Part shown: positions 7,045-11,753 of the stretch, one piece after another | How the letters are laid out: every line of letters starts with the position of its first letter | Numbering within the stretch: the first letter of the stretch is position 1 | Virus record (IMG/VR): IMGVR_UViG_3300009154_000352 | Coordinates: 1 to 20,492 of that record | Reading direction: 5' to 3' (one strand) | DNA: 20,492 nt | Source of the DNA: a virus | Notes under the pieces: model-generated | Databases searched by the model: none | Told to the model about the DNA's origin: nothing | What the model saw: the letters and a program-made list of their open reading frames with translations, nothing else | Program-made: the position numbers and the translations under genes

Positions 7045-7272
7045 ATGGAAAAGAAATTCTCCAAGAAAATCAAGAACCCCAAGACGGGGCGAGAGAAGAC
7101 TGTGAAGTATGGTCAGAAGGGGTCAACCATTAAGCCTGGAACTCCTAAAGCCGATGCTTATTGCGCCCGATCAAACAAGATTAAGGGAGATTGGAGGAAA
7201 GATCCGAACTCTCCGAACAACCTTTCTCGCAAGAAATGGCATTGTAGCGGAAGCAAGTCTCGCAAGAGCTAA
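7045..7272 (+). CDS. Small basic phage protein (75 aa), conserved-looking
   Basis: ATG 7045 lies one base after the previous TAA; no better start exists in this frame. The protein is very basic and contains NPKTGREKTVKYGQKGSTI, PGTPKADAYCARSNKI, and a C-terminal DPNSPNNLSRKKWHCSGSKS. From memory, small phage proteins with the pattern YGQKG...PGT...DSYCARS...NLSRKKW are widespread in environmental phages (possibly the DUF6321 group). Two cysteines (C40, C67) could bind metal. A nucleic-acid-binding role is likely from charge alone, but the function is unknown. It is the last gene of the DNA-metabolism operon and is followed by a strong terminator hairpin. Confidence 0.8.
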   Translation: MEKKFSKKIKNPKTGREKTVKYGQKGSTIKPGTPKADAYCARSNKIKGDWRKDPNSPNNLSRKKWHCSGSKSRKS

Positions 7273-7292
7273 AATTTGCGGAGATCCGCATG

Positions 7293-7325
7293 AGAGGGAG
7301 GGGCTAGTCCCCTCCCTCTTCCTTT
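7293..7325 (+). terminator. Rho-independent terminator of the replication operon
   Basis: A perfect GAGGGAGGGG / CCCCTCCCTC stem (7294-7303 with 7309-7318), extended by one A-T pair, with loop CTAGT. It is followed by TTCCTTT. It lies 20 bases after the last gene of the 2857-7272 operon. Confidence 0.85.
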
Positions 7326-7368
7326 AGAAGCCCATTCTATCAGCCTGTAGAGGCGATGAAATTTTCTG

Positions 7369-7407
7369 TTGACGAATTTTGAAAATCTGAAAGACTCTGA
7401 TTCAGAG
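7369..7407 (+). promoter_or_regulatory. Possible promoter with a palindromic operator
   Basis: A TTGACG hexamer (7369-7374) resembles a -35 box. It is followed by a dyad CTCTGA-T-TCAGAG (7395-7407) where a -10 box and start site would be expected. No convincing TATAAT is visible. It sits between the terminator at 7293 and the next small gene, which is where a new transcription unit must begin. The TTG at 7369 could also be read as a start codon, but the A-rich leader before ATG 7432 fits the other starts here better. Confidence 0.3.
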
Positions 7408-7431
7408 CATACAACCATGCTCTACAAAAAA

Positions 7432-7695
7432 ATGAAAAACACACGCTCGGTCATCAACCAAATCAAGCCCCTGCTTTACAATGCTGTGAAGCAAAGTGAT
7501 CGTCACGGACTAGAAGAAATCCGAATCTCCACGGCACGAGCTAGGGAAATCCTCCACCTTGCTACTGCCGCCGACAAGGAGTTGGAGGACGATCCTCTTC
7601 CCCGTCACTTCGCCCACCTCGACAATAAGCTGGGATCTGCCACATGGGAAGAATTCTTTGGCTTTGAGGCCCATTCCCACAAGGTCGCAAAATGA
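7432..7695 (+). CDS. Hypothetical small helical protein (87 aa)
   Basis: Start placed at ATG 7432, behind CTACAAAAAA, the A-rich leader type seen at other starts. ATG 7417 in the same frame is an alternative. The protein is mainly helical and charged: NTRSVINQIKPLLYNAVKQS, then EEIRISTARAREILHLATAA, then an acidic DKELEDDPLP and a C-terminal GSATWEEFFGFEAHS. No signal peptide, membrane segment or cysteines. The stop overlaps the ATG of the next gene at 7692 (ATGA). The function is not recognised. It is the first gene of a new transcription unit after the terminator. Confidence 0.65.
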   Translation: MKNTRSVINQIKPLLYNAVKQSDRHGLEEIRISTARAREILHLATAADKELEDDPLPRHFAHLDNKLGSATWEEFFGFEAHSHKVAK

Positions 7696-7913
7696 TTATC
7701 CTTGTTCTATCCTGCGGCATTGCCGCATTGCTACTATGCGCTGGGCTAGGGGCATACCTCATTGCCGAGGCCGTGAGGCGCAAGACCGAACGCTCTATCG
7801 CCGTGTTTTATCGGGACAAGCCCCTTGAATGCACGATGATGCTAAATCAAATCTCGCTCAAGGAAACCAAACGAGAGATTGCTCTCCAGAAGCAAGCTAT
7901 GGGGGAAGAATAA
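7692..7913 (+). CDS. Small single-pass membrane protein (73 aa)
   Basis: Coupled to the gene before by ATGA. Residues 2-27 form one hydrophobic helix (MIILVLSCGIAALLLCAGLG and on), followed by a basic flank (EAVRRKTER), which predicts an N-out, C-in single-pass protein. The remaining 45 residues are amphipathic helix (LNQISLKETKREIALQKQ). C9 lies within the helix, so a lipobox is not convincing. Small one-helix proteins with a coiled cytoplasmic tail occur in phages as spanin-like, superinfection-exclusion or envelope-targeted proteins, and the sequence does not tell which. The TAA shares its last base with the next ATG (TAATG at 7911-7915). Confidence 0.7.
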   Translation: MIILVLSCGIAALLLCAGLGAYLIAEAVRRKTERSIAVFYRDKPLECTMMLNQISLKETKREIALQKQAMGEE

Positions 7914-8056
7914 TGGACGAGACCATAAACAACCTACGGGCCGAAATCGACTGGATTCTCCGCACATTGGCAGAATGCAGGAAGCTCAACAGCCTTGGAA
8001 AAACACTTCAATTAGACGAAGAAATCAACAAAATTCTGAAAGCATATAACCGCTAA
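7913..8056 (+). CDS. Very small helical protein (47 aa)
   Basis: ATG 7913 overlaps the previous stop as TAATG. The protein is one or two amphipathic helices: INNLRAEIDWILRTLAECRK and a second LDEEINKILKAY. It is acidic to neutral with a single cysteine. It has the look of a small coiled-coil partner protein. The tight overlap supports real translation. No function is recognised. The following 20 bases are C/A-rich (ACCCACACACACCACA) and form the leader of the next gene. Confidence 0.6.
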   Translation: MDETINNLRAEIDWILRTLAECRKLNSLGKTLQLDEEINKILKAYNR

Positions 8057-8076
8057 ACTAACCCACACACACCACA

Positions 8077-8316
8077 ATGAAACTACAACCAAAACACACC
8101 AACCCAAGTCAGGAAGAACAAATTCGCCGCTATCTCTGTAGCGGTAAAAAGCTAACTGCAATCGAAGCATTAAACCGCTTCAGTTGCTTCCGTTTAGCCG
8201 CAAGAATCGCTTCGCTCCGCAAGCGCGGATACCGAATCAAGTCAGAAATCAAAACCAATAAGCAGGGCAAGCGGTTTGCTTGCTACTTCTTCCCACTCCT
8301 ACAGAAAGTTAAATAA
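8077..8316 (+). CDS. HTH_39-type helix-turn-helix protein (79 aa)
   Basis: ATG 8077 follows a C/A-rich leader with no SD. The core reads EEQIRRYLCSGKKLTAIEAL, then NRFSCFRLAARIASLRKRGY, then RIKSEIKTNKQGKRFACYFF. This matches the small phage helix-turn-helix family known as HTH_39 (Pfam PF14090), with its pattern of LT..EAL..F.C.RLAARI..LRKRGY.I..E...N..GKR...Y. Members are usually 70-100 aa and of unknown exact function, presumed DNA-binding. The whole family motif is present and the length is normal. It probably regulates phage transcription or assists replication. Confidence 0.88.
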   Translation: MKLQPKHTNPSQEEQIRRYLCSGKKLTAIEALNRFSCFRLAARIASLRKRGYRIKSEIKTNKQGKRFACYFFPLLQKVK

Positions 8317-8317
8317 T

Positions 8318-8638
8318 ATGATCATCAACGACAACCCTATTGAATTCCAGTTCCCGATCCGCGCAGATGCCGACCGCATCATTGACAAGAACGGCCTAGA
8401 AATCTGCTCCATCTCGCCCCTCTGCTCACCAGAGGAGGCGATTCGTTGGGCAAAGTTCCTAGCTGGTTCTTATCAAGCCTACGCATTTCTTGACGGAATT
8501 AAACAGCTTCTTGCGGCAGGGAGCGACCACGATGCTTCCACCCATGAGGAGGGGGCGCATTGCGTAGTTTGCGACATTGACGAGTTTCTTACTGCCACCA
8601 TCAACGAGCCTAAAAAGCCTAGTGTCATTTTAACATGA
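8318..8638 (+). CDS. Hypothetical protein (106 aa)
   Basis: ATG 8318 lies two bases after the HTH gene stop. The predicted product begins MIINDNPIEFQFPIRADADR, contains a helical middle (SPEEAIRWAKFLAGSYQAYA, then FLDGIKQLLAAG) and a cluster of His and Cys: H70, H74, H79, C80 and C83 (HDASTHEEGAHCVVCDIDEF). The CVVC knuckle with nearby histidines may bind a metal. No known family is recognised. It is read in the same unit as the HTH gene. The stop at 8636-8638 is followed by a short hairpin and an A/T-rich inverted repeat. Confidence 0.72.
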   Translation: MIINDNPIEFQFPIRADADRIIDKNGLEICSISPLCSPEEAIRWAKFLAGSYQAYAFLDGIKQLLAAGSDHDASTHEEGAHCVVCDIDEFLTATINEPKKPSVILT

Positions 8639-8664
8639 CAAAATGCTCATCATACAGAGCAATT

Positions 8665-8694
8665 TGTTAAAAAAACGTATGCATATTTTTAACA
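8665..8694. repeat. A/T-rich inverted repeat in the leader of the next gene group
   Basis: TGTTAAAAA (8665-8673) and TTTTTAACA (8686-8694) are perfect 9-base inverted arms around a 12-base loop that contains ATGCAT. A smaller hairpin, TGCTC/GAGCA (8644-8648 with 8657-8661), lies just upstream, after the previous stop. Together they could be a weak terminator followed by an operator or promoter region for the 8736 gene. Confidence 0.45.
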
Positions 8695-8695
8695 C

Positions 8696-8743
8696 ATGAA
8701 CACCGACACCAACAACGAGGTCGCAAGGAGGCCCGATGAGTGA
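8696..8743 (+). CDS. Possible 15-codon leader peptide
   Basis: ATG 8696 opens MNTDTNNEVARRPDE and stops at TGA 8741-8743. Its end covers the SD and start of the next gene, so it could couple translation to that gene. Weakly supported: no SD of its own, and short frames like this occur by chance. Confidence 0.2.
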   Translation: MNTDTNNEVARRPDE

Positions 8744-8882
8744 AAGAAGTGATCTAACGCCCCGAATGAGGGAGATGCAACGCCGCATTGACGCATCCTC
8801 TCCTAACAAGACAAAAGCCCCCTCAAAAGCCTACGCTGTCGGGTGGGACAGGATATTCAAAAAGCCGCATAAAATCAAATGA
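8736..8882 (+). CDS. Small basic protein (48 aa) with GWDRIF C-terminal motif
   Basis: ATG 8736 is preceded by AAGGAGG at 8725-8731, one of the few strong SDs in the window. The product is basic: TPRMREMQRRIDASSP, a linker NKTKAPSKA, then YAVGWDRIFKKPHKIK. Small phage and plasmid proteins ending in a W/Y-D-x-I-F-basic motif are common. The function is unknown. The stop overlaps the next ATG (ATGA at 8879-8882). The sequence CTACGCTGTCGGGT inside this gene (8831-8844) is repeated exactly at 9151-9164 outside any gene. Confidence 0.72.
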   Translation: MSERSDLTPRMREMQRRIDASSPNKTKAPSKAYAVGWDRIFKKPHKIK

Positions 8883-9103
8883 GCCTAAAGAGAAACCATG
8901 ACCATTGGAACAAGTTTAAGCACGTTGAGACTCGCCGAAGTGATGAGGATTATGAGGACTATTTACGGAGGTTAAGTAGCACCGTGAGCGCGGCATGTGA
9001 AAGATTTTTCGTGTCGCGTGGGATGACATCTGGAAGTGTGGACAGAAGGAGTAGGCAATGGGAAAAAAGCACCATGAAATGCCCTGGTGGATGGTGTTCG
9101 TGA
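8879..9103 (+). CDS. Small hypothetical protein (74 aa), C-terminal half doubtful
   Basis: Coupled to the previous gene by ATGA. The first 45 residues are plausible: HDHWNKFKHVETRRSDEDYE, then DYLRRLSSTVSAACERFF. The remainder (VSRGMTSGSVDRRSRQWEKS and on) looks like out-of-frame sequence. At the T5 run 9005-9009 a -1 shift would continue as FRVAWDDIWKCGQKE and stop at 9052-9054. That ending resembles the GWDRIFKK end of the preceding gene. Either a frameshift mutation, a sequencing error or slippage may be present. No known domain is recognised. Confidence 0.55.
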   Translation: MSLKRNHDHWNKFKHVETRRSDEDYEDYLRRLSSTVSAACERFFVSRGMTSGSVDRRSRQWEKSTMKCPGGWCS

Positions 9104-9135
9104 CGAGTAGTTTACTATCGGGTCGTGACGAGTAG
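9058..9135 (+). CDS. Candidate 25-aa peptide with good SD
   Basis: ATG 9058 is preceded by AGAAGGAG (9044-9051) at normal spacing. The peptide is MGKKHHEMPWWMVFVTSSLL followed by SGRDE: a basic start, then a short hydrophobic, tryptophan-rich segment. It could be a small membrane-active peptide. It overlaps the end of the 8879 frame and runs into the 9097-9135 repeats, so its last codons are built from repeat sequence. Support is the SD and composition only. Confidence 0.35.
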   Translation: MGKKHHEMPWWMVFVTSSLLSGRDE

Positions 9136-9180
9136 CGGCCCGGTGATTTGCTACGCTGTCGGGTCTATTCGTGAAGAGTA
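9097..9180. repeat. Cluster of short direct repeats TCGTGA(C/A)GAGTA
   Basis: TCGTGACGAGTAG occurs at 9098-9110 and 9123-9135. A variant TCGTGAAGAGTA is at 9169-9180. CTACGCTGTCGGGT at 9151-9164 repeats 8831-8844. A half-copy CTATCGGGTCGTGA bridges the first two. The cluster sits just before the terminator hairpin that separates the plus-strand genes from the minus-strand cassette. It may be a protein-binding array or a remnant of local duplications. Confidence 0.65.
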
Positions 9181-9196
9181 AATCGCCGCACGAAAT

Positions 9197-9229
9197 AAGG
9201 CGGGAGGGGAATTGATCCTCTCCCGCCTT
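9197..9229. terminator. Terminator hairpin between convergent gene groups
   Basis: AAGGCGGGAGGGGA (9197-9210) pairs with TCCTCTCCCGCCTT (9216-9229) with a single G-T wobble and a five-base loop. On the plus strand it is followed by TTTCCGTTC. On the minus strand it follows the stop of the 9238-9432 gene and is followed by ATTTCG, so it could work for both converging units. Confidence 0.8.
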
Positions 9230-9237
9230 TTCCGTTC

Positions 9238-9432
9238 TTATGCTTTCATCCTCTCCCGCTTCATCACTTTCATAGTTTCTTCCCTTAATCTCCATAAAGG
9301 GAGGTTTTTAATCAGTCCCGCCGTGTCAGTCTCAACGATCCCAAACTCATTAAGATAGGCGATCAGGTCACGCTTCTTGAGCTTGCAGAATGCGCCGCAA
9401 TCCCTGCAATTCGTGATTTGTTCTTTTGTCAT
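9238..9432 (-). CDS. Small cysteine-knuckle protein (64 aa)
   Basis: Minus strand, ATG at 9430-9432. The N-terminus carries C9, C12 and C16 (NCRDCGAFCKLKKRDLIAYL), a possible partial metal site. A helical, basic C-terminus follows (LIKNLPLWRLREETMKVMKR). No known family is recognised. The start has no strong SD. It is the last gene of the minus-strand cassette, and the convergent terminator at 9197-9229 follows it. Composition and the absence of a better frame on either strand support it as real. Confidence 0.6.
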   Translation of the reverse strand: MTKEQITNCRDCGAFCKLKKRDLIAYLNEFGIVETDTAGLIKNLPLWRLREETMKVMKRERMKA

Positions 9433-9516
9433 GGCTTCAAAAATGATCGGGCATTCATTAGATCAGGCTCCAACTCTCGCCAAGGCATCCATCTTTCGGG
9501 CATGGAGAAGGAGAAG

Positions 9517-9549
9517 GGCAACGGGGGTCATGCTTTCTCCCCCGTTGCC
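9517..9549 (-). terminator. Strong hairpin between minus-strand genes
   Basis: GGCAACGGGGG (9517-9527) and CCCCCGTTGCC (9539-9549) are perfect 11-base arms around an 11-base loop. It lies downstream of the 9573-9842 gene on the minus strand. The tract after it on that strand is C/T-rich (CTTCTCCTTCTCC) rather than a run of T, so it may be a terminator, an attenuator or an RNA-stabilising hairpin. Confidence 0.6.
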
Positions 9550-9572
9550 TTGGTGATTGCGGCGGCGGTTAA

Positions 9573-9842
9573 TTAAGCGATTGCTGTTTCAAGTGTGCAA
9601 TATGTTCCTATCAGTTGGTCTTTCATTTCATGGTCATGCTCGAAAAGCTCATCAAGGTCGCATATGGCAAACTGGATTGCTGTTGTCAGTCTTTCAATCA
9701 ATGCGGCGGCATCGTCGCAAGCATCGGCGGCGGTTCTATCTCCGAAAACTTCTTCTGGACAATCATTGTGTTGCTCGTAATCGTTAAGCATACAAGCGGC
9801 GGCGTTTAGTCTGGTGATGATGTCTGGCGAGTGTGTTGTCAT
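9573..9842 (-). CDS. Small acidic hypothetical protein (89 aa)
   Basis: Start chosen at the ATG complementary to 9840-9842 because its leader is A-rich (ACATAAAAAAGAAA), like other starts here. The longer frame upstream runs through a poly-G hairpin and gives an implausible Pro-rich start. The product is acidic and helical: PDIITRLNAAACMLNDYEQH, then FGDRTAADACDDAAALIERL, then AICDLDELFEHDHEMKDQL. The high Asp/Glu content and small size are reminiscent of phage-encoded inhibitors or DNA mimics, but this is only a suggestion. No family is recognised. Confidence 0.62.
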   Translation of the reverse strand: MTTHSPDIITRLNAAACMLNDYEQHNDCPEEVFGDRTAADACDDAAALIERLTTAIQFAICDLDELFEHDHEMKDQLIGTYCTLETAIA

Positions 9843-9880
9843 TTTCTTTTTTATGTAGTGCCGAGAATCCCTTGGCAGGA

Positions 9881-9929
9881 TCAGGAGGTTTTCCCCTGAC
9901 TTCTCCCCCCTCATGCAAGGGGGGGGGGG
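9881..9929 (-). other. Hairpins and an 11-G tract between minus-strand genes
   Basis: Two elements lie between the 9940 and 9842 genes on the minus strand. TCAGGAGG/CCCCTGA (9881-9899) is a hairpin with a TTTT loop and one bulge. Six C (9905-9910) face eleven G (9919-9929) around the loop TCATGCAA. They may end or attenuate transcription between the two genes. The homopolymer may be a length-variable or poorly sequenced site. Confidence 0.5.
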
Positions 9930-9939
9930 TGTCAATGGA

Positions 9940-10107
9940 TCACTTGGCGAAAAAAGCCTTTACTTGGTTGGGCAAAAGGTAATCATGCCGCCGCAAAAAT
10001 GCTTTTTTGGCTTGTTTGCAAGTTTCGCTCCATGTTGTTGAGCATTCATATTGCAAGCATCTATTCAAGGACACTAAATAAATATCAATTTTTTTATATT
10101 GTTTCAT
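9940..10107 (-). CDS. Small CSTTW protein (55 aa)
   Basis: Minus strand, ATG at 10105-10107, TGA at 9940-9942. The product starts MKQYKKIDIYLVSLNRCLQY and continues ECSTTWSETCKQAKKAFLRR, ending HDYLLPNQVKAFFAK. From memory it resembles small phage proteins of the form VYLNGxYxxSTTWAKTCKEAKxxFLxxHPxLxxNQVxxxFAK, whose function is unknown. The beta-strand/helix pattern and retained TTW, TCK.AK, NQV and FAK elements argue for a genuine, conserved protein. The leader is A-rich (ATTAAAAATTGAAAAAT) with no SD. Three cysteines are present. Confidence 0.75.
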   Translation of the reverse strand: MKQYKKIDIYLVSLNRCLQYECSTTWSETCKQAKKAFLRRHDYLLPNQVKAFFAK

Positions 10108-10132
10108 ATTTTTCAATTTTTAATGGTTAGAT

Positions 10133-10219
10133 TTAGAGAACCGCCAGCGTCAGCCAGAATGCGGTTAGAATGAGCAGGAATGCCAAGCCTTCAAAGGCGA
10201 GGGAAAGTATGTTTTTCAT
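10133..10219 (-). CDS. Tiny transmembrane peptide (28 aa)
   Basis: Minus strand, ATG at 10217-10219, two bases after the stop of the 152-aa gene, so translation is likely coupled. The whole peptide is MKNILSLAFEGLAFLLILTA followed by FWLTLAVL: a short basic start and a single hydrophobic helix reaching the C-terminus. Such peptides can be membrane anchors, holin-like or toxic peptides. Function unknown. No other sensible reading exists for this stretch on either strand. Confidence 0.5.
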   Translation of the reverse strand: MKNILSLAFEGLAFLLILTAFWLTLAVL

Positions 10220-10221
10220 GG

Positions 10222-10680
10222 TTAGTTTATGCAGTAGGCGTAGAAAGTTCCTTCCTCTGTTTTTAGCTCGACTTCCTCCCCATCATATAATGAAAGGAAG
10301 TGACCCCGACCATCGGCAGAGACGGCACAAGCTACAAAGTCATCCCACTTGCCAGTTCTGCTAATCAGCTTAACCAAGGCATCGTTGCAGTTCTCACATT
10401 CCTTTTCTTGCCAAGCCTGAAAAACTTCTTCCAGCTCATGTGGGAGGTTGCACATTTCAAGGATGAACGAGGGGCGAAAAGCCCATGCGCTCTGTTTAAT
10501 GTTTTCGGATACGGCTTCTTGTGCGTCGGCATCTGACCCGATGGCCCACTCTTCACGACCATAAGAGAATGAGTCCAGTCCGTAGAAGTTATGCTTGCAG
10601 GGTTCAATCTCTGACCATTCGCAACCGATATGCGCGGCAAGGGCTTTTTCCATTGCTTGTTTTATCGTGTTTGTTTCCAT
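10222..10680 (-). CDS. Hypothetical protein (152 aa), first gene of the minus-strand cassette
   Basis: Minus strand, start at ATG 10678-10680 (METNTIKQAMEKAL). Its leader is A-rich (ACATACAACAAAAAAT), like other starts here; the longer upstream frame passes through a hairpin and is unlikely. Features include IGCEWSEIEPCKHNFYGLDS, FSYGREEWAIGSDADAQEAV, SENIKQSAWAFRPSFILEMC, a CENC pair near residue 97, and a C-terminal beta-rich end (GHFLSLYDGEEVELKTEEGT). I recall phage proteins with the E-E-W/Y-A-[IV]-G-[ST]-D-x-[DE]-A-x-x-A pattern, with no assigned function. It heads the cassette transcribed leftward from the divergent region at 10681-11054. Confidence 0.75.
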   Translation of the reverse strand: METNTIKQAMEKALAAHIGCEWSEIEPCKHNFYGLDSFSYGREEWAIGSDADAQEAVSENIKQSAWAFRPSFILEMCNLPHELEEVFQAWQEKECENCNDALVKLISRTGKWDDFVACAVSADGRGHFLSLYDGEEVELKTEEGTFYAYCIN

Positions 10681-10706
10681 ATTTTTTGTTGTATGTTTTT
10701 TGTATC

Positions 10707-10728
10707 GGCGGGAGGTGATTCCCCCGCC
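10707..10728 (-). promoter_or_regulatory. Hairpin in the leader of the minus-strand cassette
   Basis: GGCGGG (10707-10712) and CCCGCC (10723-10728) form a six-pair stem 27-48 bases upstream of the 10680 start. On the minus strand the hairpin contains ATCACCTCC, identical to the anti-SD end of 16S rRNA, which is probably coincidental. It may control leader structure. Confidence 0.4.
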
Positions 10729-10832
10729 TGCTCGCAACCTACCTTTTTACCCTTCTCCGTCAATCAATTATTTTTTCACCCTCCCGAAAATATCTCTTGA
10801 CTTGCCCATGCTATCAGCTTCCAAACCCCATT

Positions 10833-10918
10833 TGTCTTACAGAAAAAAATCCATCTCTCCGACTCATTCAACAATCACCCATGCCCCATTTCCAGCACTT
10901 GTCATGCTCTGTAAGACA
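10833..10918. repeat. Perfect 11-base inverted repeat with 64-base spacer
   Basis: TGTCTTACAGA (10833-10843) and TCTGTAAGACA (10908-10918) are exact reverse complements. The wide spacing suggests two binding sites for one protein in opposite orientation, or the closing stem of a longer RNA. Confidence 0.6.
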
Positions 10919-11017
10919 CGCCATTTTCTCCCCCTATGCCTACCCTTTGCGATCAAAGAAAACGCGTTATAGGGCATCCTCGAAGCGTGTTATCTTGATG
11001 TTATGGACAATGTTGGT

Positions 11018-11037
11018 AGATTGTGACAATCTGTCAC
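11018..11037. promoter_or_regulatory. Two overlapping palindromes before the small terminase candidate
   Basis: AGATTG-TGA-CAATCT (11018-11032) and GTGACA-ATC-TGTCAC (11023-11037) are both perfect six-base dyads and overlap by ten bases. They end 17 bases before ATG 11055. They could be overlapping operators or mutually exclusive RNA hairpins controlling the gene downstream. Confidence 0.6.
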
Positions 11038-11054
11038 CCTTGTAACAGATAACC

Positions 11055-11546
11055 ATGCCAGCGACAAAATATGATTGGGAGGCCATTGAACTCCACTACA
11101 ACACAACGGGACGCGACTTCGCCGCCACTTCAAAAGCGATGGGCGTGCCTAAAAACACTCTGATTGTCCGCGCTACTCGCAAAAAATGGAGGACGCCTGG
11201 TAACGCATTGCGCAAGATCGAGGAGGGGCGGGAAGAGATGAAGGAGATGGTTCCCCATCTTGTCACTATGGATGCCGTAGATGCTGTTAAGGCTACTATC
11301 GAGGAACAGCGTGATCAATTCATCGGCGGAATCTCTCATGGTCTTTCCAGAGCCGCCGAAGAGATAGGCCGCATGGATGCTGGATCAATCATCTCCAACT
11401 CCCGTGACATTCATAACCTGGTCTCTTCTGGGAAAATAGTGTACGGACTAGGCAACGATAATACTTCAGCTTCCGTGTCAATTAACCTCTTGAGCCTGGA
11501 TGCAAGCACATTAGCTGGTAGAGTTAGCGTGAAGGCTACAGAGTAG
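11055..11546 (+). CDS. Candidate terminase small subunit / HTH DNA-binding protein
   Basis: 163 aa. The N-terminus KYDWEAIELHYNTTGRDFAA, then TSKAMGVPKNTLIVRATRKK, W, has the form of a helix-turn-helix of the type found in phage small terminases (a D-W-x-A-I-E start, a resting-in-groove helix, and a closing KKW). A helical oligomerisation region follows (LRKIEEGREEMKEMV, then AVDAVKATIEEQRDQFIGGI). It ends with a beta-type tail VSINLLSLDASTLAGRVSV. Small terminases recognise the packaging site and regulate the large subunit. Against this call, terL lies about 8.3 kb away in the window, though separate placement does occur. A transcription regulator is the alternative. No SD; preceding bases are TAACAGATAACC. 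Confidence 0.6.
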   Translation: MPATKYDWEAIELHYNTTGRDFAATSKAMGVPKNTLIVRATRKKWRTPGNALRKIEEGREEMKEMVPHLVTMDAVDAVKATIEEQRDQFIGGISHGLSRAAEEIGRMDAGSIISNSRDIHNLVSSGKIVYGLGNDNTSASVSINLLSLDASTLAGRVSVKATE

Positions 11547-11637
11547 ATCAGAGATAACTCTCTATAACTTCAGATAATGATCAATAGTAAATAGAAGGGA
11601 TCAGGTCTAAAATAAAAAAGAATTGTTTGTTAGGATA

Positions 11638-11660
11638 GGAGGGGTGACGGGCACCCCTCC
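11638..11660. terminator. Strong hairpin after the small terminase candidate
   Basis: GGAGGGGTG (11638-11646) and CACCCCTCC (11652-11660) form nine perfect pairs around ACGGG. There is no T-run directly after it on the plus strand (AGGGGTAAAAAGTTT follows). A looser pairing AGGGGT/ACCCCT (11661-11666 with 11697-11702) follows. It probably stops or stabilises the transcript of the 11055 gene. Confidence 0.55.
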
Positions 11661-11753
11661 AGGGGTAAAAAGTTTCGTGGTCGTGTTTGCGAGAAAACCC
11701 CTTCTAAAATTTTCCATAAAATCCCCAAGTGACAAATAATTATTGTTTTCGCT

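Larger units (their letters stand above)
10740..11054. promoter_or_regulatory. Divergent intergenic control region
   Basis: About 315 bases without a convincing gene, between leftward genes (start 10680) and rightward genes (start 11055). It holds TTGACT (10797-10802) on the plus strand and TTGACG on the minus strand (complement of 10758-10763), both possible -35 boxes without clear -10 partners. TATAGG at 10968-10973 with TTGCGA 15 bases before is a weak promoter candidate. The region also holds the inverted repeats listed separately. Short open frames here lack starts with support. Confidence 0.5.

Noticed and set aside
9557-9809. Plus-strand open frames opposite the 9573-9842 gene
   Set aside because: They lack start signals and protein-like patterns, and the minus-strand reading is better supported by its A-rich leader and composition.
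7330-10820. Shared motif GCCCAT(T/G)CTATCAGC at 7330 and 10804
   Set aside because: Fifteen of seventeen bases match, but pairs this similar are expected by chance in a window of this size, and no further copies were seen.
10797-10972. Plus-strand open frames in the divergent region
   Set aside because: They are His/Pro/Ser-rich with no start signals, and they cover the inverted repeats, so the region reads better as regulatory.
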